Shown piece by piece: positions 22,628-35,235 of a stretch of 64,000 nucleotides of DNA. The first letter of the stretch is position 1; every line of letters starts with the position of its first letter. Source of the stretch: Helichrysum umbraculigerum (taxonomy: Eukaryota; Streptophyta; Magnoliopsida; Asterales; Asteraceae); contig CATIUR010000004.1 of NCBI GenBank assembly GCA_949592205.1, positions 95,564,337 to 95,628,336 of the forward strand, written 5' to 3'. Under the pieces are notes generated by a model that did no database searches, was not told the DNA's origin, and saw only the letters and a program-made list of their open reading frames with translations. Position numbers and translations under genes: made by a program.

Positions 22628-25288
22628 TCAGATTTGTGAAGTAAAACGACTATCTCTATCGGAGATAATTGAGATTGGAACACCGTGTTTGATCACGATT
22701 TCCTTCAGATAAATGTTGGTGAGGCGTTCCATTTTGTCGGATTCCTTGATTGCCAGGAAGTGAGCAGATTTGGTGAGACGATCCACGATCACCCAAATGG
22801 AATCGCAACCGTTCGAGGATTTGGGTAGTTTGGTTATGAAGTCCATGGCAATTTGTTCCCATTTCCATTCAGGAAGACTGGGTTGTTGAAGTAAACCAGA
22901 AGGTTTTTGATATTCGATTTTGACTTTGGAGCAAGTAAGGCACTTGCTGACATAGGTGGCGATTTCAGCTTTCATATTCGGCCACCAGTAGAAATCCTTG
23001 ATACCGTGGTACATTTTATCGGATCCCGGATGGATAGAATATTTGGACTTGTGAGCTTCATCCATCACCAAGTCTCGTAGGTTCCCAAATTTAGGCAACC
23101 AGATTCGGTTTGAGAAATACCTAATCCCGTTAGGTCTGATTTCGAATTGTTTATCCATGCCCCGTAAGGCTTCCTCTTTGACATTTTCGGGTTTTAAAGC
23201 TTCGAGTTGAGCAGTGAGGATTTGAATGTTTAAATTGTTGTGAATGGTCATACTGAGGGCTCGAACCCGAAGTGGTTTCACTCGCTCCTTTCGACTGAGG
23301 GCGTCAGCAACAACATTTGCTTTGCCTGGATGATATTTGAGTTCACAGTCGTAATCAGTAAGCAACTCGACCCATCGACGTTGCCTCATGTTGAGATCCT
23401 TCTGATCGAATATGTGTTGAAGGCTTTTATGGTCGGTAAAGATTGTACATCTGGTACCATAAAGGTAATGTCTCCAGATTTTGAGGGCAAAAACGACAGC
23501 TCCTAGCTCGAGGTCGTGGGTGGTGTAATTCTTTTCATGAATCTTGAGCTGCCGGGAAGCATAAGCTATGACCTTGTCTCGTTGCATGAGTACACAACCG
23601 AGACATTGATGAGAAGCATCGCAGTATACCACGAAGTCATCGGTGCCTTCGGGTAATGATAGAATAGGAGCACTGCAAAGCTTTTGTTTTAAGAGTTGGA
23701 ATGCCGACTCTTGTTTCTCAGTCCAGTCAAACTTTTTGTCTTTCTGGGTCAGAGTCGTGAGTGGTATGGCTATTTTGGAGAAATTTTCAATGAATCGTCG
23801 ATAGTATCCGGCCAGTCCTAAAAACTGTCGTACTTCGGTCGGAGTGGTTGGCGATTGCCAATCTTTGATTGGTTCGATTTTTGATGGGTCAACGTGAATC
23901 CCCTGACTGTCAATCACGTGACCAAGGAATTGAACGGTTTTGATCCAGAACTCACACTTAGAGAACTTGGCATAGAGCTCCTCGTGTTTAAGTAGTTCAA
24001 GGATGGTTTTGAGGTGTTGCGCGTGTTCTTCTTTGCTTCGTGAATATATGAGGATGTCATCGATGAAGACAATGACAAACTTGTCAAGGTAAGGTTTGCA
24101 CACCCGATTCATAAGGTCCATGAATACAGCCGGTGTGTTGGTTAGGCCGAATGGCATCACTTGGAATTCGTAATGCCCGTAACGGGTTCTGAAAGCGGTT
24201 TTTGGAATATCAGCATCGCGGACACGCAATTGGTGGTAACCGGATCGGAGATCAATCTTTGAATAACAACTCGACCCTTGAAGTTGGTCGAACAAATCAT
24301 CGATTCGAGGAAGTGGATACCGGTTCTTGACAGTTAACTTGTTCAACTCTCGATAGTCGATACACATTCGAAAAGAACCATCTTTCTTCTTAACAAATAG
24401 GACCAGAGCTCCCCAAGGTGAAGAACTCGGCCTGATAAACCCTCGTTCCAGGAGTTCCTGTAATTGGGTGGACAGCTCCTGAAGTTCGGATGGAGCTAAA
24501 CGGTATGGTGCTCGGGCCACAGGCGCAGCACCTGGTACGAGATCAATTGAAAACTCAACCTGTCTTGGTGGTGGTAGACCAGGCAGTTCCTCAGGAAAGA
24601 CTTCTGGAAAGTCTCGAACAATTGGAACATCCTCAAGTAGCTTCTCCTCCGACTTTTTCTCCATGATGTGCGCGAGGATTGATGGATAACCCTTTCTCAG
24701 AAATTTTCGGGTTTTAAGACAAGAGATGATGTTAAGCCTCGTCCCACCGGTCTCCCCCTGTATGATTAGAGTTCTACCGACGGCGAGAGGTATGCGAACA
24801 ATTTTGTCGTAGCAAATGATTTCAGCGCGATGTTTGGATAACCAGTCCATGCCTACGATGACATCGAAACTCCCTATTTCAATAGGCATAAGATCTATGG
24901 AGATGGTTTCGTCGGCTAGATTTAAAGTGCAATTAGGTATCACACTATCGGTTTCTATCAGCTTGCCATTTGCTAACTCTACGGTGTACTTAACGTCTAA
25001 AGCAACAGGTGTAATGTCAAGTAGAGGGCAAAATTCATCGGAAATAAAACTCCTATCGGCACCAGTATCAAACAGAATAGAAGCAGTTAAATTGTTGAGG
25101 AGGAACATACCCGTGACCACATTCGGGTCCTGACGGGCGTCTCCTGAGTTGATCACGAAGGCGCTACTTTTGGTGTTATTGTTGTTGCGGTGGTTGTTGT
25201 TGTTGCCCTTGTTCTTCAATTTTTGGACAAGAATCCCTAAAGTGTCCAGGGTTTCCACATTCGTAGCAGGACTTAGGTTGTCGGGCAT
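22628..25288 (-). pseudogene. Element B protease, RT, RNase H and truncated integrase
   Basis: One long frame of 886 codons. Protease I-L-F-D-T-G-A-D-R-S-F, RT with F-I-D-D, RNase H with Y-C-D-A-S-H and T-D-H-K-S-L, integrase HHCC finger (intact: K-C-L-T-C) and the start of the catalytic core to R-D-S-R-F-T-S. There a deletion equivalent to A 15910-16501 joins it out of frame to the integrase tail, giving an immediate stop at 22628-22630. The catalytic Glu, the rest of the core and the GPY/F module are gone. The frame is entered from gag by a one-base insertion in an A-run near 25220. Confidence 0.93.
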
Positions 25289-26221
25289 TTTTGTCAGAAG
25301 GGTTGTTGTTGGATTTGGGGGCTCGGCAATCCTTAGTCAAATGCCCGTACCTCCTGCAGTTGTTGCAAAGAGTACCGCACTGACCAAAGTGGTGATAGTT
25401 ACACTTGGGACAATAAGGTCTGTCCCCGGTGTAGCTGCGGTTGGATTCAGAGTTGGTGTTGTAGACTTGGATGGCGTTGTTTTTCTTGTTTGAGTTGTGG
25501 TGGTGTTCAGTGGATTTGCGTTTGTTGTTGTTGGAGGATGAGGTGTTGGAGGTCTCACGGCTGACAACTAGAGCCATGAGTTCGTGGGCCAATCGAATGG
25601 CACTTTCAGTAGTAGTTGGTTTGGATGAGGCGACGTTTCCCTGAATGTTCTCGGGGAGTCCACGAATGTATTTCTTAATGCCCTTACTTTCTGGTTCGAC
25701 CAAACCCGGGCATAATAGAGCAAACTGCTGAAATTTGGTGGTATAATCAGCGACATCATTTCCCTGCACCTCCAGGTGCCAGAATTCTTCCTCCAGCCTG
25801 TGCAATTCTTCTTCAGACAGTACTTTTCTGTCAGCTTCTTCTTCAATTCGGCCCAAGGAAGTCGATTTGCAACCTCAAGGCCTACAGAGTTTGCGTGGGT
25901 TTTCCACCACGTGAGTGCACCTTCTTGAAAGGTGTAAGCAGCGAATTTGACTTTGTTGTTCTCGGTGCAGTCGCAGAGGCTGAAAACAGATTCCATACGC
26001 TCAATCCAACGGATCAAGCCAATGGCACCTTCCGTGCCCTTGAAGTATAGCGGTTTACAGCTAAGAAAGTCCTTATAGGAGCAAGGTTTGGGTGGTGGAG
26101 TATTGGTTACTGTGTCCTCGCTACCAGGTGGTGTTCGGGTAGCCAAGGCTTCGGTCACACTGCGGGCAATGATTCCCGCGATCTCAGCTTCGCTAAGGGT
26201 AATTTGACGACGAGGAGGCAT
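25176..26221 (-). pseudogene. Element B gag
   Basis: Starts MPPRRQITLSEAEIAG at 26221, through a capsid-type region with T-W-W-K-T-H to E-K-Y-C. A lost base near 25820 (A keeps it) shifts the frame, and the remainder runs on as E-E-E-L-H-R-L-E-E-E-F-W-H-L-E-V-Q through the CPKC finger and two CCHC knuckles (CNNCRRYGHLTKDC, CYECGNPGHFRDSC). Structural protein that would package the RNA. A leader of about 430 bp (26222-26654) lies between it and the primer site. Confidence 0.9.
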
Positions 26222-26654
26222 GATGCTGAGTAAGAAAGAACAAGGAATGAAATAAGATACTAGTCCGAGTATGATGAACTAGTGGTGTGGTTGTCATTTC
26301 GAGACAAAGCGTTAGAGAGAAAGAGGCCTATATTCATATAATATAGCCTAAAGTTGTAATGAGGTCTACTTATGTAAATATGTATATATATCACATAATA
26401 ACCTATTGAGTGTCTAGCACAGACGTATTTTGAGTCCCGTTTCTCTCGAGGTCAGAGTCAACTAATGTATCCTGTTCAGCCATAACTTCCTTCAGATCTT
26501 ACATCATCTTTATTTAATTGTACATAGTTGATCAGGCTATGTTAAATTAAATTCGTATGCTGTAATCTCTGAACTGGTTATACCTAATAGGGAATACTGC
26601 CTAACAGTCATAGTCTAGGTCCACTAAATGCAACCTAGTTCACTATAACCTTAG

Positions 26655-26666
26655 GCTCTGATACCA
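26655..26666 (-). promoter_or_regulatory. Element B primer binding site
   Basis: Minus strand TGGTATCAGAGC, complementary to the 3' end of plant initiator methionine tRNA, three bases inside the 5' LTR. Confidence 0.92.
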
Positions 26667-26669
26667 ATC

Positions 26670-29063
26670 TGTGACACCCCCAAATTTAATGATTTGCGGA
26701 AGCTTGATTTGGGTGTCACTAATCAATATACAAAGCACAAGATATAATGAACGACCACTATATGCGTCGTTTTAAACTTGTATAGATAAAGTAAATGTTT
26801 ACATCAAAATATAGTTACATTAGCTCGATTCCTGAAATTTGAGAGATTACATAGCATAATTACTTTTACAAAATATAATAATGCAGTCCAATCTCTAGTT
26901 GTATGTATGCTGACTCGAGCTAATAATTCCTGCTTGTGCAGCCAAACTACTGCTGGGTACCTGTGATAAATACTAAAATGGGTCAGCGAAAACGCTGGTG
27001 AGCTCACAGGTTTGTATGTCAATGTATAGTTGTCAGAACCGCAAGATTTATATTGAATTTAAAATGCAATTAAGCAAAATAAAAGTTATACTGTCCATGA
27101 GCACATAGTCTGAGCTTAACTTGATTTGTCAGGCCCAATTAAGGAAACCTAACTTGAAATGCCTCCTACGAGTGCCTAATCAACACTCGTCTTCCCAAAT
27201 GCTAATACATCCGTTTGACCGGTTAGTGCGTGCTAACCCGGATGAGGATTGTCAATCCCATATGATATCATATACTAACATTCACGCTATAAATACTAGA
27301 GACTATGCTTATGGAGGACTTTAAATTGATTAGCTTGAAACTCATGTAGTATTTGAAGTTTGGCACTTGCGTTCTACTTGTAAAACAAAATCGAGTAGTA
27401 ATATCACACCCCTAGTTGAAAAGCAGTGAAAATGGGGCTATGAAACTCACCTGGTTCTTGAAGTGTTTAACTTAATAAACTTGAAGTAATTAGCTGTGAG
27501 TTGGTGTCCAAAGGCTTGAAACCTGAATGTGTCCACGGCACTTAAATTGTCATTAATTGTACCGGTATCTCGAAAGACTACCATTGAAATTGTTTGCTTA
27601 ACTTGATGTCCAAATTACCCCGATTTGGTTGATTGTTTTGTTACAAGTTACTACGACTTGTTTGGAATAAGTTGATACAAGTTACAACGACTTGTTTGAT
27701 TGAATTATCTAAGTTACTATGACCTAGTTGATTCAATTGTGTATTTGAAAATGTGTACGGCCCGTTGGTGATTTAGTTGAAATAATAATAATTCTAAAAT
27801 GTTGACTTTGCTACAGTACTGCTACAGTACTGCTACAGTAAATTTGACTTTTTTGAACAGTAACTTTGACTTCAAAATTTTGAGATTTGAAGATTCTGTT
27901 TTATGCGACGTAGGGTGCTACGTCGCAGATCCGGACTGCGACGTTGGGCATGACGTCGCTATGTGCGACTTTCGCAATTTAATGCGACGTTGTACGTGAC
28001 GTCGCTATAGGCGACGTAGTTGATTTCTGCGACGTAAGGGTCTGCGTCGCTAAGTGCGACGTTGGGGTTATAGTGCGACGTAGGTCGCTGCGTCGCTATA
28101 TGCGACGTTGGGGATATAGTGCGACGTAGGTCGCTGCGTCGCATTTGCTCCAGGCCAAATGCGACGTACGGGGTCTGATCGGAGTTTCAACTCCAAAAAC
28201 GCGTTTTCCGGCCATCGATCGGCATAATATTTTTACCCAACCCATTTTAGGACATTACAAGGTTATACAAACAACTAGCAAGTTATAAAACTTAAAAACG
28301 AGAGTTTTCGGAGTTGTGTCGGAAACTTACAAATCGCCGAAATGAAATTCCGGAAAGGTAGGATTGTAGATCGTCGCGAGGTGGTCGTTTATTTCCAAAG
28401 GGGCTTGAAGATCCGAGGTTGTTTATTATGTTTATTTTGCGGTTTTAGTTGATTTTGGTTGTGATGAAACTTGAGAGAAAATGAAAGAGGGAGAGAGAAA
28501 GAAATAAGGAAATGAAAGAAAGTGGGGTGGGAGTGGGAGGTTAAGTCCCCATTTTTGCCCCGCGTTCTCGCTCCGTGCGGTGTTCGTTTACTCCGTCGTT
28601 TGAACGTTAAATATTTATTTTCTATGTTTTAATATACGTTTTAAAATTCGAATAATTATTCTGTATTTTTGTTGAAGCATTTTACTAAACATTTAATAAT
28701 TTCATTATAAAAGGTAATTTGTTTTGTTTTGTTTGCGCAATTACATTTTATTCGCGTTTATATTAATTGTGCGATAAAACTTGGATACTAAATATTATAA
28801 CAAATAATATTCTAAACAAAGTTGCGTTATTAAATAATATTTGCATTACTTAATAAAATTGTTCACCAACGTCCGTATTTATTGTGTCGAAATTACATTC
28901 GATTCGAAACTCGTACGATTTAAACAAACCGCATAATTGTAGATATATATTCAACAATATATATATAATAATTGATACATTAATTAGCCTAACACAGAAC
29001 TAATTACATGTATTAAAACTTAATTAGGCACTAAAGTATAGTCCTAAATTGACGGTTGTCACA
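26670..29063 (-). repeat. Element B 5' LTR (right copy)
   Basis: 2394 bp, about 99.7% like the left copy by reading. Palindrome cluster at 27904-28169. Expected to hold the promoter on the minus strand; I could not place a convincing TATA box. Confidence 0.95.
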
Positions 29064-29068
29064 TTATA

Positions 29069-29212
29069 GGAGCAGGGTTTGGGTGGTGGAGTATTGGTTG
29101 ATGTGTCCTCGCTACCGGATGGTGTTCGGGTAGCCAAGGCTTCGGTCACACTGCGGGCAATTATTCCCGCGATCTCAGCTTCGCTAAGGGTAATTTGACG
29201 ACGAGGAGGCAT
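29069..29212 (-). pseudogene. Element A gag N-terminus, split off by element B
   Basis: Starts MPPRRQITLSEAEIAG at 29212 and runs 48 codons to the B insertion site. B's TSD (ttata) lies in the gag sequence '...cctta-ta-ggagca', and the reading frame resumes at 19942. The start is chosen because B has the same Met in the same context (26221) and no upstream in-frame candidate shows gag-like sequence. Confidence 0.9.
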
Positions 29213-29649
29213 GATACTGAGTAAGAAAGAACAAAGAAAGGAAGTGAGATACTCGTCCGAGTGCGATGAATTTGGTGGTGTGTTTGTCATTCCGAGATAA
29301 AATGTTAGAGAGAAAGAGGCCAATATTCATATAATATAATATAGCCTAAAGTTGTAATGAGGTCTATTCATGTAAATATATGTATATCACATAATAATCT
29401 ATTGAGTGTCTAGCACAGACGTGTTTTGAGTCCCGTTTCTCTCGAGGTCAGAGTCAACAAATGCATTCCTGTTCAACATAACTCTTTCAGATTTCACATC
29501 ATCTTTCTTTAATTGTACATAGTTGATCAGGCTATGTTAAATTAAAGTCGTATGATGTAATCCCTGAACTAGTCATAACTAATAAGGAATACTGCCTAAC
29601 GGTCATAGTCTAGGCCCACTAAATGCAACCTAGTTCACTATAACCTTAG

Positions 29650-29661
29650 GCTCTGATACCA
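29650..29661 (-). promoter_or_regulatory. Element A primer binding site
   Basis: Minus strand TGGTATCAGAGC, initiator-Met tRNA type, just inside A's 5' LTR (29665-32095). The leader to the gag ATG (29213-29649) is homologous to B's. Confidence 0.92.
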
Positions 29662-29664
29662 ATC

Positions 29665-32095
29665 TGTGACACCCCCAAATTTGATGATTTGCGGAAGCTT
29701 GATTTGGGTGTCACTAATCAATATACAAAGCACATAAGATATAATGAACGACCACTATATGCGTCGTTTTAAACTTGTATAGATAAAGTAAATGTTTACA
29801 TCAAAATAATTTACATTAGCTCGGTTCCTGAAATTGAGAGATTACATAGCATAATTACTTTTACAAAATATAATAATGCAATCCAATCTCTAGTTGTATG
29901 TATGCTAACTCGAGCTAATAGTTCCTGCTTGTGCAGCCAACCTACTGCGGGTTACCTGTGATAAATACTAAAATGGGTCAGCGAAAACGCCGGTGAGCTC
30001 ACAGGTTTGTATGTCAATGTATAGTTGTAAGAACCGCAAGATTTATATTGAATTTAAAATGCAATTAAGCAAAATAAAAGTTATACTGTCCATGAGCACA
30101 TAGTCTGAGCTTAACTTGATTTGTCAGGCCCACTTAAGGAAACCTAACTTGAAATGCCTCCTACGAGTGCCTAATCAACACTCGTCTTCCCAAATGCTAA
30201 TACATCCGTTTGACCGGTTAGTGCGTGCTAACCCGGATGAGGATTGTCAATCCCATATGATATCATATACTAACATTCACGCTATAAATACTAGAGACTA
30301 TGCTATGGAGGACTTTAAATTGATTAGCTTGAAACTCATGTAGTATTTGAAGTTTGGCACTTGCGTTCTACTTGTAAAACAAAATGAAGTAGTAATATCA
30401 CACCCCTAGTAAAAGTAGTGAAAATGGGGCCATGAAACTCACCTGAGTCTTGAAGTGTTAATTTAATAAGCTCGAAGTAATTAACTGTGAGTTGGTGTCC
30501 AAAGACTTGAAACCTGAATGTGTCCACGACACTTGAATTGTTATTAATTGTACAGATATCCCAAAGGACTACCTTTGTAGTTGTTATACAACTATGTATA
30601 CATGTCCAAATTACTACGATTTGGTTGATTGAGTAGTTACAAGTTATTACGACTTGTTTGACTGACTTGATACAAGTTACAACGACTTGTTTGATTGAAT
30701 TGATACAAGTTACCACGACTTGTTTGAATTTAAGAAAAGTTGTGAAAACTTGTACGGCCCGTTGGTGATCGTTGAAATTTAAATATTTCAATGTTCTCAT
30801 TATGATTTGAAATGTTAACCTCGAAAAGTATGTCTCATAGTGTTTGAAAAGTCGTATTGTATAGCGGGTTGAAGTTGTATAAGTTCGACACTTAGTGAAA
30901 TTGTATTTTGAAATCCTGCTGTTTTATGCGACACAATCATGCGACACCAAATGGGTTATGCGACACAAGGGTTGTGTCGCATAGGAGTGCGACACAATGT
31001 CCATACGACACAAGGGTTGTGTCGCATGGATGCGAAATGCTGATTCAACAGCGACATAGTGGTTGTGTCGCAAGACTTGCGACACTAATTATCTGATACG
31101 ACATAAGGTACGACACAGTAAATTTTATGCGACACAAAAGCCAAAATGCGACACAATATGCGACACAAGGCTTGTGTCGCAGGGATGAACACCAGCCCAG
31201 AAGGTCCGGCTGTTAACGTTTTTCCGGCCAAAATTCCGTTTTAAACTCGTTTTTAAGCTATGAATTCGTGTTAGGTACTTAGTAAGGGACATATATATGT
31301 TATATAAACAACCACAAATGAAAATACTAAGAATCAAGAGATTTCGGGATTTTGTCAGAAACTTACAAATTGCCGAAATGAAAATCCGGAAAGATAGCGT
31401 TGTAGATCGTCGCGAGGTGATCGGGAATCTCTAAAAATATTGTTGATACGGGTGCGTTTGGTAGTAGTATTTTGCGATTTTTATGGTTTTGGGGTGTTTT
31501 TCTTTTTAGAGATGAAAGAAAGAGAGAGATAGAGGAAAGAGATGAAATGAAGAAGAAAATGTGGGAGGTGGGGGTTTATCCCCACTTTTCAGTTTTTCGC
31601 CCGCGTTCCGCGTGGTGTTCGTTTGTTCCGTCGTTTAAACGTTAAATAATTATTTACATTTTTATTATAAGTTTTAAAATATGCTTTATTACGCGATATA
31701 TTGTTTAAATATTTTACAAATTAATTTATATTTGAGTTATAAAATGTAAGTTTGTTTATTTAGTTTGCGCGTTTTTAATATTTTAAATTGTGTAAGTTCG
31801 GTTTGTACGATACGAATGAATACGAAATATTATAATAAATAATATTCTAAATAAAATTGAGTTATTAAATAATATTTGTATAATTTAATAATATTGTTCA
31901 CCAACGTCCGTATTTATTGCATCGAAATTCATTCGATTTGAAACTCGTACGATTTAAACAAACCGCATAATTGTAGATATATATTCAACAATATATATAA
32001 TAATTGATACATTAATTAGCCTAACACAGAACTAATTACATGTATTAAAACTTGATTAGGCACTAAATTCTAGTCTTAATTTGACGGGTGTCACA
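29665..32095 (-). repeat. Element A 5' LTR (right copy)
   Basis: 2431 bp, tgtgacaccc...gggtgtcaca. About 15 differences from the left copy. Palindrome cluster at 30927-31181, with a perfect 12-bp-arm hairpin at 30957-30983. Confidence 0.95.
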
Positions 32096-33480
32096 AATAT
32101 AGACAACAAATAAGAAATTTTGGCATAATTTTAAAAAAAATTGTTAAAAATGGTGTCATCAAAAATAAAGTAGCAAAGAAACCATACGATTATGCTAGAT
32201 AATATGTATGAGGTTAAATTTGAGCAAAAATTAGAAAGTGGTGTTATAATTGTGATAGATTGGGAGATGATAAATGAACTAGTAAGTGAACCATGATTGA
32301 TTTCGCGTTATCTCCAACACTTAAAAAAAAAAAAAAAAAACCTTAATCGTAAAAAAGTAGCAAAACGCGATACGATTTTGTGTAAAGTTAAATGAGGAGA
32401 AAAAAGAGTATACGGTATGGATATTTGCATCTAAACAAAAGTTAACACACAAATATAGAAAACAAATAAGAAATTTTGGCATCATTTATAAAAAATTGGT
32501 GTCATAAAAAAAAGTAGCAAAGAAACCATACGATTATGCTAGATAATATGTATGAGGTTAAATTGGAGCAAAATTTAGAAAGTGGTGTTATAATTGTGAA
32601 AGATTTGGAGATGATAAATAAACTAATAAGTGAATCCGTGAACTGATTTCTCGTTATCTCCAACACTTAAAAAAAAAAAAAAAAAAACCTTAATCGTAAA
32701 AAAGTAGCAAAACGCAATACGATTTTGTGTAAAGTTAAATGATGAGAAAAAAGAGTATACGGTGTGGATATTTGCATCTAAACAAAAGTTAAAACACTAA
32801 TATAGACAACAAATAAGAAATTTTGGCATCATTTTAAAAAAATTGTTAAAAACTGGTGTCATCAAAAATAAAGTAGCAAAGAAACCATACGATTATGCTA
32901 GATAATATGTATGAGGTTAAATTTGAGCAAAAATTAGAAAGTGGTGTTATAATTGTGAAAGATTTGGAGATGATAAATAAACTAGTAAGTGAATCCGTGA
33001 ATTGATTTCTCGTTATCTCCAACACTTAAAAAAAAAAAAAAAAAAAAACCTTAATCGTAAAAAAGTAGCAAAATGCGATACGATTTTGTGTAAGGTTAAA
33101 TGATGAGAAAAAAGAGTATACGGTGTGGATATTTGCATCTAAACAAAAGTTAACACACCAATATAGACAACAAATAAGAAATTTTGACATCATTTTTTAA
33201 AAAATGTTAAAAATTGATGTCATCAAAAATAAAGTAGCAAAGAAACCATACGATTATGCAAGATAATATGTATGAGGTTAAATTGGAGAAAAATTTAGAA
33301 AGTGGTGTTACGATTGTGAAAGATTTGGAGATGATAAATGAACTAGTAAGCAAATCCGTGATTGATTTTGCGTTATCTCCAACACTTTACAAAAATAATA
33401 ATAATAAAAAAAAACCTTAATCGGAAAAAGATAGCAAAACGCAATACGATTTTGTATAAAGTTAAAAAAGGAGAAAAAAA
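32096..33480 (+). repeat. ~360-bp satellite array, right block
   Basis: Continues the third monomer and then has monomers starting at 32341, 32688, 33049 and 33415 (347, 361, 366 bp, last one partial). Same orientation and sequence as 12342-13178. It ends at 33480 directly against the 174-bp satellite. Confidence 0.9.
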
Positions 33481-33481
33481 C

Positions 33482-35235
33482 GATATTGAATAAAAAATCG
33501 TATAGCTATGAGAAAAGCATACAATACTCTCATTTTTCGTGAAATCATCGGTATTTTAACCGTTGCTGTTACGTTTTAAATACCTGAAACGATTTTCTGT
33601 ACTGCGAATATACTTCAGTTATGTCCGTAACTGAATGTTTTGTAGCCATGAAAAAGGATATTTCGTGAAATCGTCGGTATTTTAAGCGTTGCTGTTACGA
33701 TTTAAATACCTAAAACGATTTTCTGTACTGCGAATATACTTCAGTTATGTCCGTAACTGAATGTATTGAAGCCGTGAAAAAGGATATTGAATAAAAAATC
33801 GTATAGCTATGAGAAAAGCATACAATACTCTCATTTTCGTGAAATCGTCGGTATTTTAACCGTTGGTGTTACATTTTAAATACCTGAAACGATTTTTTGT
33901 ACTGCGAATATACTTCAGTTATGTCCGTAACTGAATGTTTTGAAGCCGTGAAAAAGGATATTAGATAAAAAATCGTATAGCTATGAGAAAAGCATATAAT
34001 ACTCTCATTTTCGTGAAATCGTCGTTATTTTAACCGTTGCTGTTACGTTTTAAATACCTGAAACGATTATTTGTACTGCGAATATACTTCAGTTATGTCC
34101 GTAACTGAATGTTTTGTAGCCGTGAAAAAGGATATTGAATAAAAAATCGTATAGCTAAGAGAAAAGCATACAATACTCTCATTTTAGTGAAATCGTCGGT
34201 ATTTTAAGCGTTGCTGTTACGATTTAAATACCTGAAACGATTTTCTGTACTGCGAATATACTTCAGTTATGTCCGTAATTGAATGTTTTGTAGCCGTGAA
34301 AAACGATATTGAATAAAAAACCGTATAGCTATGAGAAAAGCATACAATACTCTCATTTTCGTGAAATCGTCGGTATTTTAACCGTTGCTGTTACGTTTTA
34401 AATACCTGAAACAATTTTCTTTACTGCGAATATACTTCAGTTATGTCCGTAACTGAATGTTTTGTAGCCGTGAAAAAAGATATTGAATAAAAAATCGTAT
34501 AGCTAAGAGAAAAGCATACAATACTCTCATTTTCGTGAAATCGTCGGTAGTTTAAGCGTTGCTGTTACGATTTAAATACCTGAAACGATTTTCTGTACTA
34601 CGAATATACTTCAGTTATGTCCGTAACTGAATGTTTTGTAGCCGTGAAAAAGGATATTGAATAAAAAATCGTATAGCTATGAGAAAAGCATACAATACTC
34701 TCATTTTCGTGAAATCGTCGGTATTTTAACCGTTGCTGTTACGTTTTAAATACCAGAAACGATTTTCTGTACTGCGAATATACTTCAGTTATGTCCGTAA
34801 CTGAATGTTTTGTAGCCGTGAAAAAGGATATTGAATAAAAAATCGTATAGCTATGAGAAAAGCGTACAATACTCTCATTTTCGTGAAATCGTCGGTATTT
34901 TAACCGTTGCTGTTACGCTTTAAATACCTGAAACGATTTTCTGTACTGCGAATATACTTCAGTTATGTCCGTAACTGAATGTTTTGTAGCCGTGAAAAAC
35001 GATATTGAATAAAAAATCGTATAGCTATGAGAAAAGCATACAATACTCTCATTTTCGTGAAATCGTCGGTATTTTAACCGTTGCTGTTACGATTTAAATA
35101 AGTGAAACGATTTTCTATACTGCGAATATACTTCATTTATGTCCGTAACTGAATGTTTTGTAGCCGTGAAAAAGGATATTGAATAAAAAATCGTATAGCT
35201 ATGAGAAAAGCATACAATACTCTCATTTTCATGAA
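33482..35235 (+). repeat. 174-bp satellite array, plus orientation
   Basis: Monomer starts (gatattgaataaaaaatcg) at 33482, 33657, 33783, 33957, 34131, 34305, 34479, 34653, 34827, 35001 and 35175. The period is exactly 174 bp from 33783 on; the second copy is short (126 bp) because of an internal deletion, and the last is cut at about 35235. Each monomer holds a perfect dyad, ttcagtta-tgtccg-taactgaa. The 174-bp length is close to that of many plant centromeric satellites, but nothing here proves centromere function. Confidence 0.95.

Larger units (their letters stand above)
19943..29063 (-). mobile_element. LTR retrotransposon B (same Ty3/gypsy family), nested in element A gag
   Basis: Complete LTR-to-LTR element of 9121 bp, minus strand, TSD ttata at 19938-19942 and 29064-29068. 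The LTRs are 2394 bp each; I count about six differences, fewer than A's, which fits B having inserted later. The coding region is closely related to A's, but the LTR palindrome arms differ. Coding damage: one frameshift in gag, one at the gag-pro junction, and a 592-bp deletion in integrase. It is not autonomous as it stands. Confidence 0.96.
13179..32095 (-). mobile_element. LTR retrotransposon A (Ty3/gypsy chromovirus, probably Tekay lineage), host of nested element B
   Basis: Bounded by TG...CA LTRs of 2431 bp each, with a 5-bp TSD, aatat (13174-13178 and 32096-32100). It is read on the minus strand: 5' LTR at right, initiator-Met primer site, gag, protease, RT-RNase H, integrase, polypurine tract, 3' LTR at left. 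Gene order (integrase after RT) defines Ty3/gypsy, and the integrase C-terminus has a chromodomain-like end (E-E-P-A-E-I-M-D-R...V-K-V-R-W...T-W-E-R-E-D). Element B (19943-29063) lies in its gag. Without B and one TSD copy it is 9.8 kb. I count about 15 differences between its LTRs, so it is recent, but the coding region is broken by stops and frameshifts. Confidence 0.95.

Noticed and set aside
33482..35235. Regular spaced repeats as a CRISPR array
   Set aside because: The whole 174-bp unit is conserved; there are no unique spacers, and the genome is a plant's.
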